Below, piece by piece: positions 44,921 through 54,308 of a stretch of DNA of 64,000 nucleotides. Below the pieces are notes generated by a model. It was not told the DNA's origin. It did not search any database and saw nothing but the letters and a program-made list of their open reading frames with translations. The stretch is taken from contig CAJKKQ010000001.1 of assembly GCA_905200545.1 (NCBI GenBank), forward strand, positions 62,001 to 126,000. The letters run 5' to 3'. The first letter of the stretch is position 1. The number at the start of each line of letters is the position of its first letter. Source of the stretch: an uncultured Oscillibacter sp. GTDB lineage: Bacteria; Bacillota; Clostridia; Oscillospirales; Oscillospiraceae. The translations under genes and the position numbers were made by a program.

Positions 44921-44970
44921 TAAAGCAGTGGAGATGTTGTCTGAAGAAACATTTCCACTGCTTTATTTTT
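44921..44970 (+). terminator. Terminator of the LacI gene
   Basis: A 12-bp stem (AAAGCAGTGGA with its complement) extends inward by five more pairs, and a T-run follows. Confidence 0.85.
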
Positions 44971-45092
44971 TAATAAATATTTGCAATCATCTTCGTTAAA
45001 CCAAACAGTTTGTGTCCGTTATCACTTGTACATCATGTGCAATTATTACATTTTTTCATTTTCATTTTTACGCAAGCTGTGTATCCGGCTCC

Positions 45093-45122
45093 TTGCACAG
45101 GCTGTTGGGAAGCATCTAAAAT
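45093..45122 (+). promoter_or_regulatory. Possible promoter of the PTS operon
   Basis: TTGCAC, 18 bases, TAAAAT, 23 bases before the regulator start codon. The -35 is weak, in line with activator control. Confidence 0.3.
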
Positions 45123-45145
45123 AAATTCAACAAGGGGAGAGTTTC

Positions 45146-47311
45146 ATGGAATTGAATCACACTTGTTTAGAGCTTTTAAAAATCCTCTATGAGCAAAAGG
45201 ATTATATTAATATCGGAATCCTTGCAGATCGGATTGGAAAAACCGAGCGTTCAGTGCGATACAGCCTGGATCGAATCGATGAATTTCTGATACGAAAAAA
45301 GCTTCCCTTTCTCTCTCGGAAATTCGGCACCGGTATTTATCTTGAACGGACACCGGAAACGGAAGCCGTCCTGGAAAAATTCCTGGCCAGTTCCACGCCT
45401 TACCAATATAAGTACAGCGCGGAAGAGCGGGAGAGATTCCTGGAAATCTGCCTGTTGGTAGGACGCAGCCACTATATTCCCGTGGCAGAACTGGCCGAAC
45501 AGCTGACCGTATCCTACGGAACAATCGCTGCTGATCTGGAACTGGTGGAGAAATGGTTCGCAGAACATAATCTGACTCTTGTGAAAAAGTCTCGTATGGG
45601 TCTTCAGGTGCTGGGAGATGAAATACAAATCCAGAAAACCTGCCTGCGGAGACTTGGTGAAAATATTACTTTGGCAGAGTACGACCGGTACTTGTGCAAA
45701 AAGCCTCTGGACAGCAAGATCACCCTTGCAATTCTAAACGAATTATTTTACGGACTGGATATTGATTTCTTCCGGGATCTTCCCAAACACGCTGAAAGCG
45801 TGCTGAACCGCATTTTCAGTGATGAATCTTTTGGAAATCTGATTTTCTTCCTGGCTCTTTTAACGCAGCGCCATATCAGCGGAGTGGCCGGCCCCATTCG
45901 TGTGCCGAATCACGATGATACCTTGAGTCTGACCAACGAGCATGAAGCAGCCTCGATGCTCCTGGATATCCTCTCTAAGAAGTTTTCCATTTCTTTTTCT
46001 CCCGGAGACTGCTGGAGTCTCACTACACAGATCCTGTGCTCTAAGTGTATTACGGAGGGGCAGAGCAAACTGGGCCGTGACCCCACTCGTTCCAGACGGC
46101 TGGACAGAGTGGCCGACGAAATCATTTCCAACATTGAACAACTCTACCACATTGATTTCGGCAGTGCCCGAAAAGATCTGGCAGACCATCTAAAAGCCCA
46201 CTTAATCCCCACCATTTACCGTATCCGTTTTCACAAAGCCATTGTAAACCCCGTCTATGATGAACTGGTGGCAAAACACAGCCAGCTGCTGCGATATACT
46301 GCAGAGGCCGTTCGTCCTTTGGAAGAATGCTGCGACGGCCCTATCAGCGATCAGGAGATTTCCTATATCGCCCTCTATTTCCTGGCCGCCATTAATCAGC
46401 AGCATCCGCAGATTATCCGCCGTCCCCAAGTGATTGTAGCCTGTGGATCCGGCTATGGGACAGCACAGGTAGTCGCTTCTCAAATGAACCGCCTGTTTGA
46501 CGTGGATGTGGTAGCGATTCTCTCAGGCCGCGATGTCTCGGAGATGATGGAGAAAAAAGACATCCGCTGTGATTACATCATCAGTACCGTTGATTTGCCC
46601 CGTCTGCCTGACGGATTCTACATCAAGGTCAATCCGATCTTTACCCACGAGGATTACAAGAACATCCTGCAATTTATGGATGCACGCCAGACCAGCGGAT
46701 CCGCCAGCCGATACCTGGAGACAGCCAGCAACCTGGTGGAAATTGCGGAACGGTATGGAGCCAGCAGCAATGTCAATCAGATGAAATACGAATTTTTATC
46801 GGCGCTGATCCACACCTTTGAACACAAAAACGCTCCGGGTATTCCTGCCAAGGCCCCCTCGCTCCGGGATCTGCTTCAACCCCATTTGATCCGGATGGAT
46901 GTGTCCTGTCGGGACTGGAAAGAAGTCGTATGCGCCAGCACCATGCTTTTAGAGGAATATGGATACGTGGAATCCACCTACAAAGATGCTATCATCCGGA
47001 ACCTTTTGGACTTTGGCCCTGGAATGGTCATGTTCCCGGGGACCCTAATTTCCCACGCTGCCCCTGCAGACGGCTGTAAAAAGCTGGGTTTTGGCTTTAT
47101 GAATCTGCGTCATCCCGTTTCCTTCGGCAACAAGTCATACGATCCGGTTCAAGTCGTATTTACACTTTCCGTAGTAGACAGTACCACCCATATGGAAGCG
47201 CTGATGCAGCTTTTCCATATGCTCTCTGAATCCGCTTTCCGTGAACAGCTGTTTTCCTCGAAAACAAAGGACGCCGTTCTACGTACCATTCAAAAGTTTT
47301 CTCTCCAATAG
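45146..47311 (+). CDS. PRD-containing transcriptional activator (MtlR/LicR type)
   Basis: Activator controlled by PTS phosphorylation. The 721-residue protein has N-terminal helix-turn-helix domains (DRIGKTERSVRYSLDRI; TVSYGTIAADLELVE), two PRD modules around 170-400, a GatB-like EIIB domain (IVACGSGYGTAQVVASQM), and a C-terminal EIIA domain whose His is in GTLISHAAP. The EIIB Cys and EIIA His are kept. It is first in a PTS operon that supplies its own EI and HPr, so its phosphorylation state could report transport directly. Confidence 0.92.
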   Translation: MELNHTCLELLKILYEQKDYINIGILADRIGKTERSVRYSLDRIDEFLIRKKLPFLSRKFGTGIYLERTPETEAVLEKFLASSTPYQYKYSAEERERFLEICLLVGRSHYIPVAELAEQLTVSYGTIAADLELVEKWFAEHNLTLVKKSRMGLQVLGDEIQIQKTCLRRLGENITLAEYDRYLCKKPLDSKITLAILNELFYGLDIDFFRDLPKHAESVLNRIFSDESFGNLIFFLALLTQRHISGVAGPIRVPNHDDTLSLTNEHEAASMLLDILSKKFSISFSPGDCWSLTTQILCSKCITEGQSKLGRDPTRSRRLDRVADEIISNIEQLYHIDFGSARKDLADHLKAHLIPTIYRIRFHKAIVNPVYDELVAKHSQLLRYTAEAVRPLEECCDGPISDQEISYIALYFLAAINQQHPQIIRRPQVIVACGSGYGTAQVVASQMNRLFDVDVVAILSGRDVSEMMEKKDIRCDYIISTVDLPRLPDGFYIKVNPIFTHEDYKNILQFMDARQTSGSASRYLETASNLVEIAERYGASSNVNQMKYEFLSALIHTFEHKNAPGIPAKAPSLRDLLQPHLIRMDVSCRDWKEVVCASTMLLEEYGYVESTYKDAIIRNLLDFGPGMVMFPGTLISHAAPADGCKKLGFGFMNLRHPVSFGNKSYDPVQVVFTLSVVDSTTHMEALMQLFHMLSESAFREQLFSSKTKDAVLRTIQKFSLQ

Positions 47312-47362
47312 CCAGGCAGTCCGGATTTCCGGTGAATTTTCTTGAATTTGCAGGTGATATGA

Positions 47363-47857
47363 ATGATGGATCAGGAAAACAAATTTGAGCTCTGCGAAAA
47401 ATGTATCCAACTGGACGTATCCGCCGCTGATTGGCAGGAAGCAATCCGAAAAACCTGCCGGCCCTTGATTCAACAGGGATTTGTGTATCCCGGCTATCCG
47501 GAAGACGTCATTACCCGCGAAAAGCAGTGGGCCACGGGACTTCCCACCCTGCCCGTAGGAGTTGCCATTCCCCACGCGTTGAATCCCGACAATGTTGTAA
47601 CTGCTCAGATCGCAGCCTGCCGTCTGAATGCTCCGGTCAAATTTGCTCAGAGCGGCGGCACGGAAACGGATGAGGATATCGACGTCCGTCTGGTGTTTGT
47701 CCTGGCCCTCAAGGATCCAAAATCCCAGCTGCATCTACTGCAAAAGCTGATGGTTGCAATTTCCGACGAGGAGATGCTGACAGCGCTGGTACGTGCCGGC
47801 AATCCTGCGGATTTCAGCAATATATTCAACAGCGCAAAAACCAGCGGACGATTTTAG
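47363..47857 (+). CDS. PTS EIIA component, fructose/galactitol type
   Basis: Phosphocarrier of 164 residues. The active His is His71 in GVAIPHALN; QWATGLPT before it fits the GatA/fructose family. It passes phosphate from HPr to EIIB. The first of two ATGs has a weak AGGTGAT upstream. It ends nine bases before the EIIB gene. Confidence 0.9.
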   Translation: MMDQENKFELCEKCIQLDVSAADWQEAIRKTCRPLIQQGFVYPGYPEDVITREKQWATGLPTLPVGVAIPHALNPDNVVTAQIAACRLNAPVKFAQSGGTETDEDIDVRLVFVLALKDPKSQLHLLQKLMVAISDEEMLTALVRAGNPADFSNIFNSAKTSGRF

Positions 47858-47871
47858 GAAGGAGAATGGAT

Positions 47872-48180
47872 ATGGTCAATCGCAAAGTAAAGATCGTAGT
47901 TGCCTGCGGCGCAGCAATCGCTCAGTCCAGTATGCTGCAGATGATGATCTCCAGCTACCTGGACAAGAAAAAAGTAAACTATGAGATTCAAAAGTGTACA
48001 TTCTACGAACTGCAAAACAAGGTAAAGTCCTGGAATCCAGACTTTGTGTATACCGTGGGGCAGCCTCCGTTTCAGATGCGGGAAGGGCTCCATCATGATG
48101 GCATGAGCATTTTCACCGGAGTAGGCCGGGATAAAACGCTGGATGAGCTGTACGATATGATTCAAAAGCTGGAAGACTAA
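47872..48180 (+). CDS. PTS EIIB component, galactitol type
   Basis: A 102-residue EIIB. Cys12 in VVACGAAIAQSSMLQMMI is the phosphorylated residue. The ATG at 47872 has AAGGAG eight bases upstream; the ATG at 47866 is too close to it. It carries phosphate to the sugar bound by EIIC. Confidence 0.9.
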   Translation: MVNRKVKIVVACGAAIAQSSMLQMMISSYLDKKKVNYEIQKCTFYELQNKVKSWNPDFVYTVGQPPFQMREGLHHDGMSIFTGVGRDKTLDELYDMIQKLED

Positions 48181-48258
48181 GGGAACCCCGCGCAAGCAAT
48201 CAGAAGGAGTTGACTGACCATACAATCGTAAAGAGTAAGAAACGGGAGGAGAAACGTT

Positions 48259-49521
48259 ATGGAAGCTATCCAAAGTGTCATTACCTTTATGCAAAACCTT
48301 GGCGCTGCCTGTATGATGCCTATCTTTGTATTCATCATCGGCTTGATTGTCCGCGTTCCTCTGAAGCAGCTTCTCAAGGCATCCGTTACCGTGGGCTGCG
48401 GGTTTATCGGCACGTTCATGGTGATGGATCTTCTGGCAGAATACATTGGCCCCATCTCCACAGGTCTCGTGGAAAAATTCAATCTCAGTCTGGACGTCAT
48501 TGACGTTGGCTGGCCTGTTACCGGTTCCTTTGCCTGGGCCGTGCCAATCGCTCCCCTGATTTTCGTCGGAGTATTCGCGCTGAACATCCTGCTGATCGTG
48601 GTGGGCTTCACCCGCACCCTGGACGTGGATATCTGGAACTACTGGGGATTTATGCTGGCAGGCGCCATGGTTTATTACTCCACTGACAACGTTGTTTTTG
48701 GCCTGCTGGCTTCCCTGATTACAGCGGCTGTCACATTCCGCCTGGCAGACTATGCAGCTCCCGTCACCCAGCACATCTACCCGGGCATCAGCTTTCCCCA
48801 TACCTGCTCCATTTTCTGGATGCCCTACGCAAAATTCATGGACAAAATCTATGACAGGATCCCGGGCTTTAACAAGCTGGACGCGGATCCTGAGCATCTG
48901 AAAGAAAAAATCGGGTTCTTCGGCGATCCCATGTTCATCGGCCTTCTGGTGGGCGCCGCACTGTCCATTCTGGCCGGGCAGGATGTCTCCTCTATCATCG
49001 CCAGTTCTTTGAACATCGCAGCCGTCCTGCTGCTGCTGCCGAAGATGGTCTCTTTGTTGATGGAAGGTCTGTCCACCATTGCCCAATATACCCAGACCTG
49101 GGCTCAGAATATGAAATTCCTCAAAGGCAAAGAACTCTACATCGGCATTGACGGCGGCATCCTGATGGGCCGTCCCAGCGTCATCGTCGTGGGCGTCATC
49201 ATGATCCCCATCATGCTGGTGCTGGCAGCCATCGTTCCCGGAAACCGCGTGCTTCCCATTGCGGATCTGGCCGTACTGACCTCTTGGTTCTGCTGGTGCC
49301 CTGTGGCAGCCAAGGACAATATCTTCCGCGGCATTGTCAGCGCCACCATTCAGGGCGTTGTCATCTTGCTGATTGCCACGGCAATGACCGGCATTCACGA
49401 TGTGATGGCCGTCCAGTCCGGCTATGTGTATGCGGATGGAATCATGCACACCTCCGCCCTCGTAATGGGCCAGGAACTGCTGCCCGATCTGCTGTACAAG
49501 CTCTTTAGCCTCTTCGGCTGA
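48259..49521 (+). CDS. PTS EIIC membrane component, galactitol type
   Basis: A 420-residue GatC-type membrane transporter with about ten hydrophobic segments. It has the family stretch GAAC...IFIIGLIVR near the start, SFAWAVPIAPLIF and FFGDPMFIGLLVG. It moves and phosphorylates a polyol or related sugar together with the EIIA and EIIB encoded upstream. It starts after a 78-base gap with GGGAGGAG. Confidence 0.92.
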   Translation: MEAIQSVITFMQNLGAACMMPIFVFIIGLIVRVPLKQLLKASVTVGCGFIGTFMVMDLLAEYIGPISTGLVEKFNLSLDVIDVGWPVTGSFAWAVPIAPLIFVGVFALNILLIVVGFTRTLDVDIWNYWGFMLAGAMVYYSTDNVVFGLLASLITAAVTFRLADYAAPVTQHIYPGISFPHTCSIFWMPYAKFMDKIYDRIPGFNKLDADPEHLKEKIGFFGDPMFIGLLVGAALSILAGQDVSSIIASSLNIAAVLLLLPKMVSLLMEGLSTIAQYTQTWAQNMKFLKGKELYIGIDGGILMGRPSVIVVGVIMIPIMLVLAAIVPGNRVLPIADLAVLTSWFCWCPVAAKDNIFRGIVSATIQGVVILLIATAMTGIHDVMAVQSGYVYADGIMHTSALVMGQELLPDLLYKLFSLFG

Positions 49522-49558
49522 TCCCATTTGCCGGATCTCCATCCCTCCTAAAGCATGG

Positions 49559-49601
49559 GCCCCGCACACGCACCCTGCCAGGCAGTGGAGGTGTGCGGGG
49601 C
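49559..49601 (+). terminator. Intercistronic terminator-like hairpin after EIIC
   Basis: An 11-bp GC-rich stem followed by a T-rich run. It may reduce read-through from the transport genes into the HAD-ptsI-ptsH genes. Confidence 0.65.
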
Positions 49602-49641
49602 ACTGTTCCTTTTATCACTTTAAGAAAGGGGACTCCATGGT

Positions 49642-50484
49642 ATGCCCAATTTTCTGTTCGCAACAGATTTAGACCGGACTCTTCTGGACGATCAGGCAGA
49701 GGTTCCAGGGGCCTGCCTGGAGGCTATCAAGACCTATGTAGCACACGGAGGGATTTTTACGGTGGCAACAGGGCGCCCCACCCGGGGCGTTCTGATTTAT
49801 CCCGACCTGGTGGCACTGGTGAATGCCCCCATCATTACATACAATGGGGCCTGTATCTATGACGTGAACCGCCGGCGCACCGTTTGGCGTCAGCTGCTCC
49901 CAAAGGATATCTTCCCGCTTATTCAAGCTGCGTTGGATCGTTTTCCCGCCGTGGGAGCATTGATTTTTCGTGGAGAGGACGACTTCACCTGTGCAGCCCG
50001 GGCCAATGCATATACCCGAGAAATTGCCTGGACCAGAGAACACTATGATGCTCCCTCCCGTCCTCTGGACGATATCCCGCTTCCCTGGAACAAGGCGGTA
50101 CTGACGGGGCCGGCGGAAGAGATTTCCGCCTGTGCTACCTTTATTCGTGCCAATGCCGCCTCTCCCCTTACCACGATCCTCAGCGAAGGAAAATTCCTGG
50201 AATTAACAGGCCCCAATGTTGGGAAAGGAAAAGCGCTCCGGCAGGTTGCCAAACTGCTGCAGATCCCGCAATCAAACGTGGCAGCTATTGGCGACAGTAT
50301 GAACGACATCGAGATGATCCAATGGGCCGGGATCGGCATTGCAGTAGAGAATGCCGAGGAAGCAATTTTACAGGCCGCGGACAGAATCGTTCCATCCAAT
50401 ACCCAACACGGAATCTGCACCTGTATGCAAAAGATGATTCTGCCGATGCTTTCAAGCAACTGCGGCGGGGAGGAATCGATATGA
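49642..50484 (+). CDS. HAD family hydrolase (Cof type)
   Basis: A 280-residue IIB-type HAD phosphatase. Catalytic Asp9 and Asp11 lie in ATDLDRTLLDD, the last motif is GDSMNDIEMI. Cof-type enzymes hydrolyse sugar phosphates. It overlaps the EI start by four bases, so it probably clears excess sugar phosphate made by the PTS. Confidence 0.92.
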   Translation: MPNFLFATDLDRTLLDDQAEVPGACLEAIKTYVAHGGIFTVATGRPTRGVLIYPDLVALVNAPIITYNGACIYDVNRRRTVWRQLLPKDIFPLIQAALDRFPAVGALIFRGEDDFTCAARANAYTREIAWTREHYDAPSRPLDDIPLPWNKAVLTGPAEEISACATFIRANAASPLTTILSEGKFLELTGPNVGKGKALRQVAKLLQIPQSNVAAIGDSMNDIEMIQWAGIGIAVENAEEAILQAADRIVPSNTQHGICTCMQKMILPMLSSNCGGEESI

Positions 50485-52190
50485 AATTTACTGGAACAGC
50501 TGTGTCTGAAGGTGTCGTCATAGGAAAAGTCTATCTGTACCAGCGGTTTTCCGCCGCAATATCATGTACTCAGGCCCAAGATCCCCACAGAGAACTGGCA
50601 CATTATGAGGATGCCTGCAGAACAGCACAGCAGGAACTCAGTCAGCTGTGTCATCGTTTTGCAGCCGTCGAGGATGCCGAAAAATCCGCCATTTTTTCTG
50701 CACATCTGGAAATTCTGGCTGACGAGACAATGGATGAGGAAATTCGGGTAGGCATCAGCGGCGGGAGTAGCGGCCCCTGGATGATCCACAGTGTTTATGA
50801 ACAATACGCCACGCTCTTTGAACAGCTGGATGATCCCATTATTCGGGAGCGAGCGGCTGACTTGCGGGATGTGTGTGCCAGAGTTCTGCGCTGTTGGGAA
50901 GGTCTTCCGGAACAGAATCTCTCTGCTTTGCCAGAGCCGGTAATCATTGTAGCTCATGACCTGGTTCCTTCTGATACAGCCACACTGGACCGTCAAAATG
51001 TATTGGGCATCATTACAGAAACCGGAGGTTCCACATCTCACAGCGCCATTATCGCCCGCAGCTACGAAATACCCGCTGTTCTTGGGATTTCCGGTATCAT
51101 CTCCCACCTCTCAAACCAGCAGGAAATCATCCTGGATGCCGTTGATGGTGAAGTATTGACCGCTTTTGATGAGGATACTCGCATCATCTATGAGGCCAGG
51201 GGCCTGGAGGCCCGGCGGCGGCGGGAACACACCAAACTGTATATTGACCGGGAACCTGTTACACCGGATGGCGTACGCATAGCTGTGGAATTGAATATCG
51301 CCTCTCCCGATCCCCACAGTCTGGAAAGCGCACGGTATACCGACGGTGTGGGGCTATTTCGCTCCGAGTTTTTATACATGGGCCGCAGCACTCTGCCCTC
51401 CGAAGAAGAACAATTCCAGGCGTATCGCAAGGTTTTGCTGACTTATGGCTCTCGTCCGGTGATCCTGCGCACTTTAGACATTGGCGGTGATAAGCCTCTG
51501 GATAGTTTAGAGATTCCCAAAGAGGACAATCCATTTCTGGGCAACCGTGCGCTGCGCCTGTGCTTTCAGTATCCGGACATGTTCCACACCCAGCTGCGGG
51601 CGGCACTGCGGGCATCCGTCTGCGGAAACCTCTGGCTCATGTTTCCCATGGTCGCCAGCATGGATGATATCCGACGTGCCAAGAGCTGTCTTGCCAAAGC
51701 AAAAGCAGAGCTTCAGTCCCAGGGTATCCCCTTCAGCGAAGCCATGAAGATCGGCATCATGATCGAAATCCCCTCTATCGCCCTTCTGGCGGACCAGGCT
51801 GCCAAAGAAGTGGACTTTGCCAGCATTGGCACCAATGACCTGACCCAGTACCTCACAGCAGTAGACCGCGGGAATCCCGATGTGAAATCCTACTATCAAA
51901 CCTATCACCCGGCCCTGTTCCGTCTGATAGGATCCGTCGTACACAGTTTTACACAGCAGGGGAAACCCGTGGGAGTATGCGGCGAAATGGGCGGAGATCC
52001 CCTGGCTGCCGCAGTCCTGATCGGACTTGGTATGCGCCAGCTCTCCATGGGGGCTTCTTCGGTAGCTGCCATCAAGCAGATGATTCTCTCCACAAGCTGC
52101 AAAGATGCCAGGAGCTTGGCGGAAACCGTCTGCAGCCTGTCAACCGCCGATGAAGTGCAGACGTATCTAAAGCAGCAAATCAATTTATAA
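50481..52190 (+). CDS. ptsI: PTS Enzyme I (phosphoenolpyruvate-protein phosphotransferase)
   Basis: Starts the phosphate relay from PEP to HPr. The 569-residue protein has the active His187 in GGSTSHSAIIARS, the PEP-binding GIFRSEFLYM-like GLFRSEFLYM, GGDKPLD, and the C-terminal GVCGEMGGDP with the catalytic Cys. The ATG at 50481 follows GGGGAGG. All steps from PEP to sugar can be run by this operon. A second copy elsewhere in the genome is possible. Confidence 0.95.
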   Translation: MKFTGTAVSEGVVIGKVYLYQRFSAAISCTQAQDPHRELAHYEDACRTAQQELSQLCHRFAAVEDAEKSAIFSAHLEILADETMDEEIRVGISGGSSGPWMIHSVYEQYATLFEQLDDPIIRERAADLRDVCARVLRCWEGLPEQNLSALPEPVIIVAHDLVPSDTATLDRQNVLGIITETGGSTSHSAIIARSYEIPAVLGISGIISHLSNQQEIILDAVDGEVLTAFDEDTRIIYEARGLEARRRREHTKLYIDREPVTPDGVRIAVELNIASPDPHSLESARYTDGVGLFRSEFLYMGRSTLPSEEEQFQAYRKVLLTYGSRPVILRTLDIGGDKPLDSLEIPKEDNPFLGNRALRLCFQYPDMFHTQLRAALRASVCGNLWLMFPMVASMDDIRRAKSCLAKAKAELQSQGIPFSEAMKIGIMIEIPSIALLADQAAKEVDFASIGTNDLTQYLTAVDRGNPDVKSYYQTYHPALFRLIGSVVHSFTQQGKPVGVCGEMGGDPLAAAVLIGLGMRQLSMGASSVAAIKQMILSTSCKDARSLAETVCSLSTADEVQTYLKQQINL

Positions 52191-52212
52191 CATTTTGAGG
52201 AGGTAAGCAGTC

Positions 52213-52488
52213 ATGTACAGCAAATGCGTCGTCGTCCGGAACCCCTCCGGTCTCCATGCCCGGCCGGCTTCGGAATTTGTCGCCAAAGCCAAAGGGTTTC
52301 AGTCCAAAATCAGTATTCGTCGTCCCGGAGATGATGCTTTTATCGGGAATGCAAAATCCATCATTATCATGCTCTCCATGGGCGTAGGCCAGGGAGAAAG
52401 CGTGGAAATCGCAGCGGATGGTCCGGATGAGCATCAGGCGGTGGAAGCGCTGGTAACGCTGGTGGACAGTGGATTTGGCGAAATTTGA
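52213..52488 (+). CDS. ptsH: Phosphocarrier protein HPr
   Basis: A 91-residue HPr. His15 lies in GLHARPASEF. A regulatory serine is present in GNAKSIIIMLSMG (Ser49, equivalent to Ser46 after a short insertion), so HPr-kinase control is possible. It starts 22 bases after ptsI with TTGAGGAGG and ends the operon. Confidence 0.95.
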   Translation: MYSKCVVVRNPSGLHARPASEFVAKAKGFQSKISIRRPGDDAFIGNAKSIIIMLSMGVGQGESVEIAADGPDEHQAVEALVTLVDSGFGEI

Positions 52489-52823
52489 CCCACGATACTT
52501 GCCCACGAAAGATAAGCGAGCCGTCCGGGAATCGGCCAATAGGTTTTTCCCTCTCCCTGGGAAGAGAGGGATTACCGGACAAATCCCATTTCAAAAGGCA
52601 GCGCCGGCCAGGAAGAATCCTGTCCGGCGCTGTTTTTCTCCTTTTTGTAGTTCTGGGAATGCAGTAAATTTGACTTGGTTTTCGGTTTCCACTCTCCCAT
52701 TTTGCGTTGCGGTACAGGCAAGACCCGCGCCGGGATGTCCCCAGGCACCGGGCAGCATCCTGACACCCACTCCGCTTTTCATAACTCTATAGCAAACAGG
52801 CATCAGAAAATCGTTTGATGCCG
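52489..52823. other. Convergent intergenic region, no gene
   Basis: It holds the ptsH terminator (52599-52637) and nothing else I can support. Confidence 0.5.
52599..52637 (+). terminator. Terminator of the PTS operon
   Basis: A 15-bp stem with one mismatch and loop AGAA, followed by TTTTTCTCC. Confidence 0.85.
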
Positions 52824-54263
52824 TCACTCTTTTGCCGTCTTGGCGGACAACTCCTCCCAACGGTAATGAAAATATGCCGACGGATCCCGGTCGATCCGCT
52901 GCACCGTATGGGCGCCGAAATAATCTCTTTGGGCTTGCAGCAAGTTTGTGGGAAGCCGCGCTGTATGAAATCCATCATAATACGCCAGGGCACTGGAAAG
53001 GGCAGGAGCACAAACGCCTGCCCGGGCTGCCATACATACGATCTCCCGCAGCGCTGGGATGTCCCGGGTAAGACACTTCTGGAAATAGGGATCCTCCATG
53101 AGATTGGAAAGCTGGGGATCTCTCTGATAGGCATCCTTCACCCGCTCCAGGAAACCGGAACGAATGATGCATCCGGCACGCCACACCAGCGCGATCTGCC
53201 CCAGATTCAACTGCCAGCCGGAAGAGGCTGACTGCTGGCGCATCATTTCAAATCCCTGCGCATACGAGATGATCTTGGCTGTGTAGAGGGCTCTCTCCAG
53301 CATAGGAAGTACCTGCTGAGCAGCAGGCGCCTGATACGAAGGCCTGCTCCAGTGAACAGAGGCCGCCACCCGCTGTTCTTTCCGGGCAGAAAGATCGCGG
53401 GCAAAAACGCTCTCGGTAATCAGCGCAAGCGGAACCCCCGCAGAAAGAGCGGCCTCAGCGGCCCATTTCCCTGTTCCCTTCTGGCCGGCTACGTCCAAGA
53501 TCTTGTCCACCAGGAACCCCTGGCCATCAGGATCGGGAACTGTGAGGATCTCTGCCGTAATGGAAATAAGATAACTCTTCAGCGGGCCCTCATTCCACCT
53601 GCAGAAAGCATCTGCCATCTCCAGCGGCGTCATTCCCAGCACATCACGCATAAGGGCGTAGACCTCGCAGATCAGCTGCATATCTCCATATTCAATGCCA
53701 TTATGAACCATTTTGACATAGTGTCCTGCTCCCTGCGGACCGATCCAGGCGCAGCATGGATTGCCGTCCTCCGCCTTGGCTGCAATGGCAGTCAATACTG
53801 GCCTCAGCGCCTCCCAGGCGTCTTTGTCTCCGCCCGGCATCAAAGACGGCCCATAAAGGGCTCCCGTCTCTCCTCCGGAAACGCCAAGGCCCACATACAA
53901 AATGCCGTGCTTCCCCGCCGTCTCCCCGCGGCGTTCTGTGTCCTGATAGAAGGAATTTCCTCCGTCAATCAGAATATCGCCGGGCTCCATCATGGGGAGC
54001 AATTCCTGCATGACCGCATCCACAGGGGAACCCGCAGACACCATCAGCAGAATTTTTCGGGGGCGCCTCACCCCTTTTACCAGTTCCTGAAGTGTGGAGG
54101 CCCGGGCGATGGGAAGCCCCACAGCCCGGCTGTCCATAAATTTTCGGGCTTTTTCCTGATTCCGGTTATACGCCAGGACACTATACCCTTTGGATGCCAG
54201 ATTCAAACAAAGACTGGCTCCCATAACCCCAAGTCCAATCAGGCCGATCTCTTTTTCTTCCAT
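52824..54263 (-). CDS. gnd: 6-phosphogluconate dehydrogenase
   Basis: Oxidatively decarboxylates 6-phosphogluconate to ribulose 5-phosphate. The 479-residue protein has GLIGLGVMGASLCLNL at the start, GGNSFYQDTERR, and the catalytic GAGHYVKMVHNGIEYGDMQ with Lys and His. The C-terminal part contains FGAHTVQRIDR. The ATG at 54263 is chosen because the Rossmann fold begins directly after it; 54299 is a possible longer start. It ends the Tct operon, an unusual neighbour. Confidence 0.93.
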   Translation of the reverse strand: MEEKEIGLIGLGVMGASLCLNLASKGYSVLAYNRNQEKARKFMDSRAVGLPIARASTLQELVKGVRRPRKILLMVSAGSPVDAVMQELLPMMEPGDILIDGGNSFYQDTERRGETAGKHGILYVGLGVSGGETGALYGPSLMPGGDKDAWEALRPVLTAIAAKAEDGNPCCAWIGPQGAGHYVKMVHNGIEYGDMQLICEVYALMRDVLGMTPLEMADAFCRWNEGPLKSYLISITAEILTVPDPDGQGFLVDKILDVAGQKGTGKWAAEAALSAGVPLALITESVFARDLSARKEQRVAASVHWSRPSYQAPAAQQVLPMLERALYTAKIISYAQGFEMMRQQSASSGWQLNLGQIALVWRAGCIIRSGFLERVKDAYQRDPQLSNLMEDPYFQKCLTRDIPALREIVCMAARAGVCAPALSSALAYYDGFHTARLPTNLLQAQRDYFGAHTVQRIDRDPSAYFHYRWEELSAKTAKE

Positions 54264-54308
54264 TGCACCGTCCCATCTTTCTTCTATGAAGCTGCTCATA
54301 TCCCTGCA

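Noticed and set aside
47854-49569. A 571-codon minus-strand open frame
   Set aside because: Antisense shadow of the PTS EIIB and EIIC genes; His/Asp/Gln-rich and without a start signal.
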